Below, piece by piece: positions 1 through 12,131 of a DNA stretch of 64,000 bases (its first letter is position 1; every line of letters begins with the position of its first letter). The notes beneath the pieces are model-generated. The model did no database searches. It saw only the letters and a list, made by a program, of their open reading frames with translations, and was not told the DNA's origin. The stretch lies in the NCBI GenBank assembly GCA_949752735.1, contig OX457037.1, positions 13,368,432 through 13,432,431 of the forward strand, written 5' to 3'. The position numbers and the translations under genes were made by a program. Source of the DNA: Lumbricus terrestris. Its lineage: Eukaryota > Annelida > Clitellata > Crassiclitellata > Lumbricidae.

Positions 1-507
1 CAAACCCCACCTTCCCCCACAAAACCCCACCACACCCCACCACACTCCGACCTCCACCGGTACGACACCCGTGAAGTTTCCCCTCCCACTTTAAATTTGG
101 CGTCACTAAACTGCAAAGGTACCATCCATAAAGGACGTTGCTCAGGAAATTTAGGATTCGACACGCTCCCGGCCACAACCCCACCCACCAAACCCCACCT
201 TCCCCCACAAAACCCCACCACACCCCACCACACTCCGACCTCCACCGGTACGACACCCGTGAAGTTTCCCCTCCCACTTTAAATTTGGCGTCACTAAACT
301 GCAAAGGTACCATCCATAAAGGACGTTGCTCAGGAAATTTAGGATTCGACACGCTCCCGGCCACAACCCCACCCACCAAACCCCACCTTCCCCCACAAAA
401 CCCCACCACACCCCACCACACTCCGACCTCCACCGGTACGACACCCGTGAAGTTTCCCCTCCCACTTTAAATTTGGCGTCACTAAACTGCAAAGGTACCA
501 TCCGCAA
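1..507. repeat. 188-bp minisatellite, about 2.7 copies
   Basis: The C-rich block that begins the window recurs at 189 and 377, an exact 188-bp period, with nearly identical copies. Each unit holds a CCCCAC-rich part and a unique part containing GGTACCATCC. The array is cut by the left window edge and ends near 507, where the last unit diverges. Long reading frames here exist on both strands only because the unit lacks stops; none is a gene. Confidence 0.9.
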
Positions 508-629
508 AGAACGTCCTCATTGAGTTGAAGGAAGTCGTCCCCAAATGCGGATGAATGCGGACGAGGGAAAGGGCTATGATCGGAGAGGACGTCCGCACCT
601 ACATTTGATACCCCTACAATTCTACATTC

Positions 630-848
630 ATGGCTGAACAACCTCACTGGCTTCCACTCTCGACTCGTAAACAATTCCAAGTTCTTATTTTGATCCTCAA
701 GTCTCAAATGGGTCATGCTCCGAAGTATCTTTGTGATCTTATACTTCGCCCCATTTCTACTGCTTCACAGCGTCCTCTTATGTCCTCTGATCGGCTTGAC
801 CTCTTTGTTCCCCGCGTCGGGACCTTTGTGGCAGAAGGAAAAAGCTGA
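630..848 (+). pseudogene. LINE ORF2 C-terminal remnant
   Basis: The translation contains PHWLPLSTRKQFQVLIL, then a stretch ending APKYLCDLI and a SSDRLDLFVPR motif. This is the order found just after the reverse transcriptase of CR1/L2-like non-LTR retrotransposons (HWLPVxxRIxFKILLL, then APxYLxDLL, then SSxxxLLxVP). Only about 73 codons are open and no RT catalytic block is present, so it is a 5'-truncated fossil. Clade assignment is by motif memory only. Confidence 0.7.
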
Positions 849-974
849 TGCCAGTCTAATATGAGGCCTACATAATCTTACTTAGTATCACTGGTTTCAG
901 CTTATTCCTTCTGCTCAAGACGGTCCTGAATTGCTGACCAGGACATAATTAGTAGAAATTGTTAGAAACATGCT

Positions 975-1051
975 CAGCCCCCCCTAAAAAAACCATCCGA
1001 ATTTTTCCACATTGAAAAAATCCACGAATTTCGGTCGATGACTAAAAAAAA
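975..1051. repeat. Fragment of the hAT-type MITE at 1543-1759
   Basis: About 75 bases, from CAGCCCCCCCTAAAAAAA to the A-run after GGTCGATGACT, match 1593-1670 almost base for base. Neither terminal inverted repeat is present, so it is an internal fragment. Confidence 0.7.
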
Positions 1052-1542
1052 TACTATATCAAGCCAGAACTTCCAACTACTAAAATGTGGAGTGAAGTAG
1101 TAACGGTTCACGTCTTCAAGGAAGAAAATATTTTAAAATTATTTTGACAGTTCAAATTTTAAAGAAAGCACTGGAGAAAAGCCATGATTTATAGGCTACT
1201 TGTACAAAGTATATAGTATATTTTGTACAAATATTAAAAGTACGCTATGAACATTATGACATCATAATATTATGTTAGTATCATAATTATTATATTGTAA
1301 TATTAAATAATAACATTATAATCATGCACTGTATACAGTATAGTAAATATCATGATGGTATGTTATAGCAGTTTATGTAATACAATAATATAAACAGCAA
1401 TTAAAAACGCCTATTACTTTGTAAAAATTTTCTGGGGAAAAAAAATTCATTTCTGGGGGACTTTCTTCTCTAGAGATGTCTTGATTAAGCACTACTGAAT
1501 AGCTATATTTGAATACTAATATTAAGGAAAACAATTCTTAAC

Positions 1543-1759
1543 CAGTGGCGGCGCTAGGGGGCTGGGGGGCTAAGCCCCCCCCTACAAGAGGCTCAGCCCT
1601 CCCTAAAAAAAACATCCGAATTTTTCCACATTGAAAAAATCCACGAATTTCGGTCGATGACTAAAAAAAAAGGTCGTCAGAAAGTTTGGCGGCAAAAATG
1701 GAAAATTTTCGCCGCGAGGCTTCAGCACCCCCGAAACTGAAATCCTGGCGCGGCCACTG
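1543..1759. mobile_element. Non-autonomous hAT-type MITE (217 bp)
   Basis: The terminal inverted repeats are CAGTGGCGGCGCTAGG on the left and, read inward on the other strand, CAGTGGCCGCGCCAGG. Exact 8-bp direct repeats TTCTTAAC flank it at 1535-1542 and 1760-1767. An 8-bp target duplication with a CAGTGG-type end is the hallmark of the hAT superfamily. There is no coding capacity. Confidence 0.9.
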
Positions 1760-1964
1760 TTCTTAACTAGGCCATAATAAAATAGGACACACGGTACTAT
1801 CAATTTAGTTGCACCATTATCCATAAGTTGGCGACGCAATGTAACGAAAAGATATAAGTGCTTTGTCACCATGCATTTGACTAAAATTATAATACAGAGG
1901 AATGAAGGAACTTGTCTGATGGTGTAATCTGAAAAAACTAAAAAGCAAAAGAGACTTCCACCCC

Positions 1965-2058
1965 ATGCACTCACTCCCCCCCCTAGAAGACTCATCGGAT
2001 TTGGAAAAATTGCGTGGGTCACCTTTTTAGCCCCCAGCACCCCTCTGGTTACGCCATT
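1965..2058. mobile_element. One end of a hAT-like MITE
   Basis: The C-rich segment ends in CCTCTGGTTACGCCATTG, whose reverse complement (CAATGGCGTAACC) resembles the ends of the MITEs at 14016 and 45373. No matching left end or target duplication is visible, so it is probably truncated. Confidence 0.4.
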
Positions 2059-2059
2059 G

Positions 2060-2427
2060 GACAAGACTACGTATCACGATTCGCATACCGGCTCGTACGC
2101 CGCCGTGATGCACAAACACTCGCCGCAGTCTCTTCCCGCCCTCTCCGGTCTGCTGATCGACTTGATCTCCTAATCCCTGGGCAAGGACTACCATGCATGG
2201 CCCAAAACCGAGTCTTACCATTGTAGACCCTTCTATGTGGCATGCCCTCCCTCCCTCTATCCGTTCGTAATAAGATCTTATTGGAGCACATCTTCAGCCC
2301 TTCGCTACTTGAAGTCTTTCTTATTTCCTCGGGGTTGTGTCACTCTTGCTACGTGTGGCTGCCTGGTGTATGCAGGATAGTCGCTAGGGGGATGATGGTG
2401 ATGCCTGGTGTGAGCATGGTAGAGTAG
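2060..2427 (+). pseudogene. LINE ORF2 C-terminal remnant with internal stop
   Basis: One frame reads RPLRSADRLDLLIPGQG, a TAG stop at 2224, then MPSLPLSVRNKILLEHIF and SPSLLEVFL. This matches the SSDxxLLxVPR ... LWNSLPxxIRxxxSLxxFKxxLKTFLF tail of CR1/L2-like LINE proteins, and is related to the remnant at 630-848. The stop and short length show it is dead. Confidence 0.65.
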
Positions 2428-3234
2428 GGGATTGGCTTGTGTGCTTGGAAGAACTGGTTTGACTGGTTTAAACTGGATGTCATGGTCACGTGATTGACTG
2501 TCGTAGAAGGAGATAGTCAGTAGTCTTCGTCTTGCTGTCGACTCGATTAGACGTCTATTTAATTTACAGTTAAGTCAACTGTTTCGTTATTCCGACGTTT
2601 TGGAGGTTTTCGAATACACTTTGAAACGAACTCTGCTTGATTCTTTGTTGCTGGTGTTGCCCCTAGACAACGCGGCAACACTCTGAGCAACTATAGTACT
2701 GTAAGAGGCGCTTTATTAATTCTCACATACAATAAAACACAATGCATTCATGATTCATGCATACATAACATGTATTATACATGTATAAGTGATTGAGTAC
2801 GTTGGGTAGTCATATTGGGATTGTGGGCTCTCAGATTTGAAAGGAGAAATACTGATATCAGTTTATCTCGAGACCACAATATACCGCATATTGCACTGTT
2901 AGCCAAAAAAGAATTGTAAATAACTTTAAGCAAATAAAATTCATGAATAAAGTGCTGCGCGTTATATAATCCAATCTTTGTCGTTTTCGAAATCACTTCA
3001 AGCAGGATTGTGCGCTGGTAGGTGTGACGAAAAGAATGCAAACGCACACTGCCATCTCTGTTAAGACAGCTTTTCACACAGCCTACATAAACAATTAGAC
3101 ATTGCCTAATTCTGTGCATCAGAAAAGTGACAAACAGCATTAGGTCTACATGCATATAATTAATTCATTATGATCAGATTCCTGTCATTTTATTTCTTCC
3201 ACGTAAGTAATCTGTTTTTGTTCCAGTTGATTTT
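2428..3234. other. No recognisable gene
   Basis: A 126-codon open frame exists on the minus strand (2775-3155), but it shows no domain, no splice context and no coding bias. The AATAAAGTGCTGC stretch near 2950 recurs near 14970, suggesting old LINE 3' sequence. Nothing else is supported. Confidence 0.5.
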
Positions 3235-3300
3235 ATGATCGCAATCGCCATCTCGAGACTTCTTCAGCGTCAACGGAAGCTATTAAGCCAGAGGTTCAGG
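3235..3300 (-). repeat. LINE 3'-end fragment
   Basis: The stretch ATCTCGAGACTTCTTCAGCG closely matches the 3' terminus of the LINE remnant at 49532 (ATCTCGAGACTTCTACAGCG). It is the same family's tail in minus orientation. From 3300 to 4066 nothing further is recognised. Confidence 0.5.
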
Positions 3301-4066
3301 CTAAGTCAAAAGAAATTTGGCCATTAACAAAATGGATACGATTCGATAGGCATGGGATGGCAAAAAACGACAAAATGATATGATAAAGTATCGTTGTGGA
3401 TTACATACATGTAGGACGTTATGTATAATTAAAATTAGTTTACCCACCTTATAGATGCAGGTCTATAATTAACTGAAGTTCGCTCAACTCTTGGACATGT
3501 TTTAGAATAAAACCGACTTTTCTAAGTTGATGATCAAACATTTGACACTGACGAATACAGAAGCGGGTAACATCTCAATTTACGGTATACAGACTCAGCA
3601 AATGAGTAGCTAAGGTGGATGTCTAGGTCTACTAACCCATTCAGATGCAGGAAGTCAAAATGAAGAAACAATTAAGCGACTAAATAGGCCTAATACTTTC
3701 AACTGTTTTGGCTTGGCAAGAGAACCCTCCCTGGAGTCGCGTTGTTTCACTGTAGTCCGAACATAAAAGGCTATGTGCAGTATAGCGCTAATCAACAATT
3801 TTTAAACACTAACCGACGGTGTCACTGAACTCAGTGGTGGGCTCCTGCCTCCTTGAGGGAGGTAATTATAGGCCTACTCCGCAAAATTTCAAAGGGGAAA
3901 TTTCCTCCCCACATCTAGAAACAGATTTACGGCCCCGTTCTCATTAACCAATCGGCTCCACTTGTCAGTCTATAACTAGGCCTACTTCGTCTTCACGGGG
4001 GGGGTTGAATCAGCAACGTTAGGCAAAAATAGCACATGCATTCTCATGACGCAACGTAGTAGCCTA

Positions 4067-4086
4067 CAATAATTCCTAATATCGTT
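4067..4086. repeat. Target-site duplication of LINE, copy 1
   Basis: CAATAATTCCTAATATCGTT occurs here and again at 5368-5387, exactly flanking the LINE insertion. The 20-bp length is typical of target-primed reverse transcription. Confidence 0.92.
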
Positions 4087-5367
4087 CAATCAATCAATCA
4101 ATCAATTCGCTTTATTGCAACCAGAAAACAAGATGACATCAAAAACAGAAAATATGCATGCATTGGCTACAAAGGGGGGCCCTAAAGGGATTGACATCCC
4201 GCTGGGGAGGGTCACCCAAGTAAGAAAAAATACCAAGAAATATTGTACAAGATAGCAAAAAAATTTGAAACAATTAAATCAAATTAGGTGATGACAGATT
4301 GCAAAAAGTAGAGGAACAAACTTAACTATATACTTAAGTAGAACCTTAACTACAAGTGGTCATGTGCACTTCTAAGTAGACTTAGTGGAGGAAAGAAAAA
4401 CACGAAGTCTCTTTTTAAAAACCTGCAGACTACTGTATTGACGAATATTAATTGGTATTTTATTCCACATTTGAGCGCCATAAGATTTAACAGTAAAACG
4501 CCTAGTGTTTGATTGAGCTCTGACAGGGCGATATGCAGATGAATTTCTAGTGAAATGCGAATGGATGTCAGAGGCGTGAGGGAGGTACCCTTGGAATACC
4601 GAAGGAAGGAGACCGTGTTCGAGTCGAAAGAAGAACCCGCAAATTTGGAGGTCCTTTATCTGGTTTATTTTTAGGAGATGAAGCTCACTAAAGAAAGGGC
4701 CAGCGTGTTCCCATTTACGAATACCCGCTATTATACGAACAGCCTTCTTCTGTAAGATAATTAGTTTATGAAGCCTAGATTCGTATGTCGAAAGAAGAAC
4801 TCGCAAATTTGGAGATCCTTTATCTGGTTTATTTTTAGGAGATGAAGCTCACTAAAGAAAGGGCCAGCGTGTTCCCATTTACGAATACCCGCTATTATAC
4901 GAACAGCCTTCTTCTTCTGTAAGATAATTAGTTTATGAAGCCTAGATTCGTATGTCGATGCCCAAATCAGGTTGCAATACGTGAGGTAAGGGTAAACGAG
5001 GGTATAATATAAATTCATTCTAATTGTCTTTGGTAAGATATAAGCAATGCGGGAAATAATACCAATATTCTTAGCAATTTTAGATGCAATTTGATTAATG
5101 TGAACTTTCCAGGTCAAGTTTTGATCTATATGCACAGTTGCACACCTAAGAATTTCGTCGACTCAACTTGATTGATGGAAACATCATCAATAAGCAAACC
5201 AAGATTGCTACTGGGGTTTATTTTCCGATGGGATTTAAATAAAATAAAGTTGGTTTTCTCAGAATTAAGGGTGAGTCTATTTGCAGAAAACCAAGCAGCT
5301 ATGCTAGGCAGTTCAATGTTCACAGTCTGAAACAACGTCTGCCAAGAGCTATTGGAGTAAAAAACAT
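4087..5367 (-). mobile_element. 5'-truncated jockey/CR1-like LINE insertion
   Basis: The minus strand encodes the end of a reverse transcriptase and its C-terminal tail: LNSEKTNFILFKSHRK, STKFLGVQL, then LTWKVHINQIASKIAK, LYYTLVYPYLTYCNLIW, and QKKAVRIIAG. This is the order seen after the RT catalytic block of jockey/CR1-type elements. The frame is broken into three pieces (4372-4806, 4761-5135, 5126-5335). The 3' end carries a CAAT tandem repeat (4087-4106, plus-strand sense), and a 20-bp duplication flanks it. A segment of about 165 bp within it is tandemly duplicated (4624-4787 and 4788-4957), with a 3-base length difference. It is a dead copy. Confidence 0.9.
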
Positions 5368-5387
5368 CAATAATTCCTAATATCGTT
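5368..5387. repeat. Target-site duplication of LINE, copy 2
   Basis: Exact 20-bp match to 4067-4086 on the other side of the insertion. Confidence 0.92.
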
Positions 5388-7050
5388 GATCAAATATACT
5401 GACGTTAAACTAATAGACTGTCACATACGTTACCGAACGAAAATCAGGAGTTGAAGCTGTTCGATCTCTTCGCTGATACAGTATTACCAGCACAATCGTC
5501 CGATCCAGCAGTCGTCCCGTGATATATCCACCCAAGGATATCGATAGCCTACGATCGGTCAAACAAACCGCTTACATGATTTTTCAATTGGCCAAACCCA
5601 CTTCTCTGGGTGAACTTTTAATTAAAGTGCCAAGCGCAACTTTCAGCCACGAAGAAAACCTCAAAGCATTAAACGCGTCTTTTCTGAGCAGCACTCTGTT
5701 TATAAAATGGCTTTTTGTGGGCGGTATAAAGAATCGCAATCATTTCTTTGTAACCCATCACAGTCAAGAGTTTCCAACTCCTCTTTCTCCAACATAAAAC
5801 CCTGACTAATCGCAGCCGTTTCGCCTTTCTGCTTTTGGGCGACATTGGCGCCTCTAAGGCCGGACGAGGCAAACACTCAGCACAATGTCATGACAGCTTG
5901 CCTGTCATAACACGTCACAATTCGACTTCAGAATTTGTTTCCATCTGAGACGAATAGATAATAGTCTATAGCAGAGCTCTGCGCCGGTCGCGCCGCGCCG
6001 CCGCTGCCGAGATTTCGTGGGCGCCGCCACCGCCGATTTGTTGGGTCGGCTCGCCGCCGCCACCGATAATTTATCAGCGCGCCGTTGATCATCGATGCCA
6101 CGTTGATTCGTTTATTTCTTTTGTTGCTTTTTCATCTCTTGCATAATTTCGCGAAAAAATTGTTGCGTCAGTGGAAAATATAATCTTTTTCTTATCTAGG
6201 CCTACTTCGATTTTTCCTGGCAACACCGTTTTTGCGTCAAATGATATGAAACCTATGATGATACCTAATCGTTTTGACTTTTGGAACAGTGTGCTCAACG
6301 TTTAAACTTTTTGGATTTTGTGATTCGATTTGAATTATGGCAGCAACGAAGGTAAAACGAACTCCAGATAATCCTAGTGAATTGCTATGCCGTGTGTGCG
6401 TTCTTGCCTGACAGTACGCTAGGATGGAACAGAACCGTCTGTTCTCTAGTATTAGGGTACACGTCACTATAACGTTGCAAAGAGGTGGCGCTCTGCAATT
6501 TTATATGGGCGATTGGCCGCGTCTGCAGGTTTGTGATTCTTCGTTGCCGGCCATTTATTACCTAATTCCCATGTTTCTCACCAGTATCAAATTCCCATAC
6601 TGTTCGTAACCTATGAGAAATTGGTGATTAATTAAGCTTTCGTATATTAATATGCCTGTCCATATATAGCACAATGGAGCAATGTTAGGCAATTGGCCTA
6701 TAGATCCTATTTTTCTGCAATTTGAGCAACGTCTCACAAAATAATGACGTCAGATTAGGAAAAGAAAAACAACTTATTGTGACTTGCTTAGATCGAAAGA
6801 CTTGTGGATAGCAATTGGGTTTAAAAAAGATGTTAAGAGTTTCACGTGGAAGTCGTTCGGATAATTGACCCATAAACCAGGAAAGGTACGGTAGTGAATT
6901 CTGATCAATTTCGCTACTCAGTGTGCTTTGACAAAGGAAAATATAAAAAAAACCTGCAAATACCCTCATCTGTTGACAAAATTGCATTACTTTGCATTCA
7001 TTCACGATAGCTCCCACATTGCGACAGACAAACATTTCTACGCAAACACA
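5388..7050. other. No recognisable gene; GC-rich patch inside
   Basis: Short open frames (5519-5797 plus, 6089-6467 minus) show no known motifs. A patch at about 5975-6090 is rich in GCCGCC/GCCACCGCCGAT repeats and CpG, in contrast to its AT-rich surroundings. It begins near CAGAGCTCTGCGCCGG, which could be a hAT-like end, but no partner end was found. Confidence 0.4.
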
Positions 7051-7053
7051 GTA

Positions 7054-7303
7054 TGCATGTATGTATGTATGCATGTGTGCATGTGTGCATGTATGTATGT
7101 ATGTATGTATGTATGTATGTATGTATGTATGTATGTATGTATGTATGTATGTATGTATGTATGTATGTATGTATGTATGTATGTATGTATGTATGTATGT
7201 ATGTATGTATGTATGTATGTATGTATGTATGTATGTATGTATGTATGTATGTATGTATGTATGTATGTATGTATGTATGTATGTATGTATGTATGTATGT
7301 ATG

Positions 7304-7334
<31 letters not shown>

Positions 7335-7505
7335 TACTATGTATGTATGTAATACTATGTATGTATGTATGTATGTATGTATGTATGTATGTATGTATGT
7401 ATGTATGTATGTATGTGTATGCATGTATGTATGCATTTAAAATATGTATATACGTATGCATGTATATACGTATGCATGTATGTGCGTGTATGTATGTTTT
7501 TATGC
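7054..7505. repeat. Long (ATGT)n microsatellite
   Basis: An almost pure tetranucleotide run from about 7091 to 7333, then two short TAATACT interruptions and further ATGT/ATGC units to about 7505. Open frames on both strands (repeating MYVC or HTYI) are artefacts of a tetramer that contains no stop. Confidence 0.97.
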
Positions 7506-7882
7506 AGGTTTGCATGCATGCAGCTATACAATTTCAGCAGGTCACGTCAAGAAAAATGGGCCTAAAGAATTTTTGATGGGTCATAAGGCAGGTTAAGAGT
7601 AAAATAGGCGGTAGCGCCGCCACTGCGCAAACAGTCCTTTCACTTCTATTATAATAGGTTACATAAGCTGGAGGCCTGAATTTGAAAACGTTGTGACTAT
7701 GTTTGTAAATCAAGCCTTTGTAGAATTTTGTAATTGAACGTCTATTCTGAGAATAATTGTTTCTCATGATGAATATTAATTTAAGACCAGATAATTGCCA
7801 AAAATAATTGCTAAGTACGCATATCTTCAAAACATAATTTAACAAATTGCAAATACTATATAATATATATATATATATGTAT

Positions 7883-10182
7883 ATTAGGGTGTCCCAACAA
7901 ATATTTTTCTAGAAACTTGAAATGCAGTCCCCCTAAAAAGTTTCCATATGGTCCCATAATAACACCTGTAAAGTTTTATGACACTAAAAAAATATTTAGG
8001 GGTGGCTCAAGCCGCCCAAATTTAACCCATATTGGCATAATTTGCGCCTGATGTGTCCAACTTCTAAATGCCTTTATATCCCAATCGTTGATCCTATTAT
8101 AACAAAATTTACTACCCTTGGAAAGCTCGTGAATGGTAGAATTAACAGGTATTTAACTTTATTGGATACAATGGATATTTTGGGCATAGTCTTATGCTCA
8201 AAAAATGCAAAATCGAGAAAAATTTGAGATTTTTGAACTTTGGACACAATATCAGTGCACACACAACTAATCATTGGGAGTAGTCATTACAAACTCTTGA
8301 TAATGTAACAAGTCGTGGTTTTAGCTCCTCCATACCTTCATCTGCTTCATAGTAAGAAATTCTGAGGGGGCTGTGAGGTTCAACCCCTATTTGTCCTAGG
8401 ACCACACAGTAAAGTTTTAATTGCACACCCCATGCAGCTACACAACAAATCAACGTCTGGACCGTTATTTTTTTACTATTCTCATACTGATCTGCTGATT
8501 CTACATCACTGCACTCAAATTGTTCTTCAGTTCTACGTTCTACATTTACACATGTCAACAAGATTGTCACAATTGTGGTTAGAAAACATGTGCCTGTGTT
8601 TTTCGACAACCTGTACGAGAAATTGTCTCCGATCTACGTTCTTCGTTATCGTTGAGCTGAAATTCTGTATCAAAGCTGCGTCATGTTTGTTCAGCACAGT
8701 CATTTACACAGACCAACGTTATGAAAAATCACACGTGGTCTTATACGATTGGCTATCTCGCCACTCTTTCACCGAAAGATCGAGAAAACTATATTTGAAC
8801 GCAGCATGGTTTGGGAAAAACTTTTAGGAAGAGATAACCCCGTTATTCCACATTAATGAGAACTCACTGAAAGAACAGAGAGAATTGCTATCTCTTATAT
8901 CTTAGGTGCTGGTATACCAAGAATGATGTTGCATCATTTTCAGACTTGTCATCTAGAGCAGCATTGCCAGAATTATAAAGCTATGGATTAATTCAAAGAG
9001 AGCAGTGACTCTACATGAGAACACCGCCTGACTGTAGATGTCAATCACAAATCTGAGACTTGTTTGGGTTGGATGCCCTGTAATTCACGGTCGTCAACTG
9101 TATATGTGATTCGTTTCCATCATAAAGCAATTAGATCTATATTGCCTTACCCATCCAACTTGCTCTGTGATGGCAACAGGCTTGCGAAATGCTACCGAAT
9201 TGTTCAATCCAACCATGAATACCAAGAGTTTTGAAAATTCTTGATAGTCATATTTCGAGTATGGCCACGCTAAAGCTGTTCAGTAATGAATTCTTATGAT
9301 TTGTTAGATGCAGACTGCAGTAGCATTGGTCGAGGGTTTGGTTGATGGTGAACCAGATTGGAGCATTCATCTTTAAATGGCTTGCAGAGCTTAATTACAG
9401 ACCATTGATGGACAAATTTTTACCAAGGACACAAAGAATGCACCAGGCAACTGGACTTAAAAGATTTCTGTGATGTTAACAAGATGTTACGACTGATGGC
9501 TGATGTAGAAGGGTGCAAGGCATTGCAAACTCTATTTAATATGCAGTTATTGAAAGCCGTTGTCTCAAAGCATTTGCCAATAATTAGGCCTAATGCATCA
9601 CACTTTCACGACTTCAAAAGGTTCAAACTGCAACCGTTGATTCCTGTCCTGGTCCAGAGGTCAACTTTAGCACACCAACATGTTTGTAGGCTACTTCCAC
9701 CAACTAGAGAAAAATCAGACTGACAATCTGTTAACCTTATTCATTTCTACTCCACTGATGATTGCCATGTGGAGGTAGCGACCTGCAATCCTAGTGCACG
9801 ACATTTACATCATTCGTTTGCTCGAGAGCTTAACTGTCGTCCTTATGCTTGAAAAACCTCATTCGCAAATACAATAAGGTTGCATATTTGTAGATTTTAG
9901 TATTTCAGAGCAATATAAGGTTATTAAGCAATACATAAGCACGCTAGTGGGATCAAAGTGTGGACCTCCGAAAATTTCAAACTCATAGGCCTATATGTCG
10001 CACGTATAATTTGTGACAACTTACACATATTATATGTGAGCTTTGAGCGGCCTCTAAATATTTTCAAAATGTCCAGAAATTTGGCAGGTACTATCATAGG
10101 ACCATAAGGAAACTTTTTGGAGGGACTGCATTTCAAGTTTCAAGAAAAATATTTTTCCTGTGCAATCGTGGGACACCCTAAT
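7883..10182. mobile_element. DNA transposon remnant with long terminal inverted repeats
   Basis: The left end ATTAGGGTGTCCCA and the right end (inverted) ATTAGGGTGTCCCACG start inverted repeats alignable for about 120 bases, including AAACTTGAAATGCAGTCCC on both. Flanks are AT-rich and both carry GTAT, so a short TA or GTAT target duplication is possible but ambiguous. The interior (8430-8830 and 9050-9723) has decayed open stretches, for example LLKAVVSKHLPIIR near 9550, that may be a dead transposase; the family is not recognised. Confidence 0.75.
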
Positions 10183-10565
10183 GTATATATATACCTACAG
10201 GTACATACTCAGCAGTGTTCGTCTTTCTACCCGACTGACTCACAAAGACGTGTGCAATAGAAGTTCCAGTTCAACGACCCGTCTGACAACAATGATCAAA
10301 ATGATCAATAGATTTGCATTCCTCCTTCATCCAGTCCAGACCAGAGTGGTCCGAAACTAGCGTGCTGCCGAGTATACATTACTAATTTTTAAAGTCTGGC
10401 AAACTGGCATCTAAGGGAAGACGATGAATAGGCCAAGGCCTATAATAGGCCTATACTCAAGCAATTTGAGACTGTAACTCTAGCCAGTATCCATTATATT
10501 TGCTTATTTTATATATGTGTGTTGTATATATATATAATAATTTTATGTATGTTTCTGTGCATATT
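10183..10565. other. No recognisable gene
   Basis: AT-rich sequence with TAGGCCTA-type motifs and short TA runs; no supported feature. Confidence 0.4.
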
Positions 10566-10858
10566 CATGGGCGGAGTTTATCGGGGACTAAGGGGGGGCT
10601 AAGCCCCCCCAAGAAGGTCCAGATTCAGTTTTTTACCGTGAAAATGGTAATTTTATCCACATACCAAGAAGGACCAGACTCATACATTTTATCGGGGAAA
10701 CAAAATTTCAATCGAATGACTAAAAAACGTCATCAACTTTTTCGGCCGAGAAAATATTGTCGGCGCCGCTCGTTCTGGATCAAGTCTCCGTCCCAACAAA
10801 GCCCAAGTTATTTTTTAGGCCCCATGCACCCAAGAACGGAAAACAAACTCCGCCCATG
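10566..10858. mobile_element. hAT-type MITE, CATGGGCGGAGTTT family (copy 1)
   Basis: The ends are CATGGGCGGAGTTT and its inverse AAACTCCGCCCATG. Flanking octamers TGCATATT and CGCTTATT agree at six of eight positions, consistent with an aged 8-bp target duplication. It shares ends with copies at 24399, 47270 and 47795. There is no coding capacity. Confidence 0.85.
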
Positions 10859-11651
10859 CGCTTATTATATGGGCCTGTTTACAGTAACGCCCTGACTATT
10901 CGCGGTTCACCGGTAAGACCTGTTATCTCGCGTTGATCGCCTAAAAACAACACAAGAGCCGCTGCTAAAGGGTATACAACGCGGCAGATAGAGCAAGCAT
11001 TTGCCCTCTTTGCATGGTCACAGTATATGAATCTACATATTATTAATGTGGAAATTCGTACTGTGACCAATGCAGAGAGTGCGAATGTTAAATACCAGGA
11101 GAGAACTCCATACTTAAAAGTTGAAAAATGCGTCTAAAGAAAGACACAGGTTCGGTCAACTTGTAGCACGCAACGATAATCAGGTTGAAAATTGTGTTGT
11201 AATAATCATAATAACCAATTAATAAAACAATTTGTACAAATAATATGCGCAAAATCCAGGGGCGCACATGTAATGTACATGGTGTATCGGCAACTTGGCT
11301 TGTATAACGACACTGAAAGAATGGGCGGAGACTTAGAGGAACAGAGGCGACGGTACCCCCAATCATCTGCACTGTCAGGAGGTGGAAATGGACACATGTT
11401 TCTCATTCTTTAGTTCCGCTGTTTGCTAATTTATATGTGCATTTGAATCAATGGATAATTTGGATATTTGTTGCACGACTATAATAATTTTGGCACCATT
11501 TTACCGTTTCTAAGATAGGTTCCTAGATATATACTATATAGGCCTATGTTTCTCGAATAATAAGCGGGACTTGTCCCTTTTCCGGTTAGACGGAAATGAA
11601 CACTCATGATTATCCTTCTTTGGTCCAACTGTGTCTTAATTTGTGTGTAGA
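10859..11651. other. No recognisable gene
   Basis: Overlapping short frames on both strands at 11088-11413 have no motif or splice context. Nothing supported. Confidence 0.4.
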
Positions 11652-11760
11652 CCAGTGGTTTTCAACCTTTTCGCAGTGACGGAACCCTACAGCAACATTT
11701 ATTTGCTCACGGAACCCAACGCGAATCATCCGTCGAATTTTTCAAGACACAATTAGGCCA
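11652..11760. mobile_element. One end of a hAT-like element
   Basis: CAGTGGTTTTCAACCTTTT followed by an ACGGAACCC repeat resembles the 5' end of many hAT MITEs (CAGTGGTTCTCAACC type). No inverted partner was found downstream. Confidence 0.4.
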
Positions 11761-12131
11761 TTGCAATATTAGTAGGCCTAATTAACTTAAAATGTTAGAC
11801 TAAGACTAATAAATTTAGATTTTGGAATTTGAAACTCTGACTCTAAGATATGTTTACTTTTGGTGGAGGCTATAGTATAGGGCACTAGGCAGACAGACCA
11901 GTGAAGAGATAAACTTCAGTTAACCTATCCCTTGCTCCTAAACCATGTTCGAAGTTCTGTACGGTGACTACTCGTTAACTGCACACTTGCGACTTGCCGA
12001 CATATAAACCGTAAATTTTTATTCAGCGGATTAAATTTTTTAATAGATTTCCTTTAATTTGATAAAAAAGAGTTATGTTTGCGTTGATTGATTCGCTGGA
12101 TTAACTCTCCTTGGCATGTAGCCGAATCACA

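Noticed and set aside
138..716. Open frames of 110-125 codons on both strands
   Set aside because: They are read-through of the 188-bp minisatellite, whose unit is stop-free in several frames.
2775..3155. Minus-strand 126-codon frame
   Set aside because: No recognisable domain, no splice context, and part of it resembles old LINE 3' sequence.
6685..7576. Frames of up to 276 codons, poly-(HTYI) and poly-(MYVC)
   Set aside because: Produced by the ATGT microsatellite; same on both strands, no coding signal outside it.
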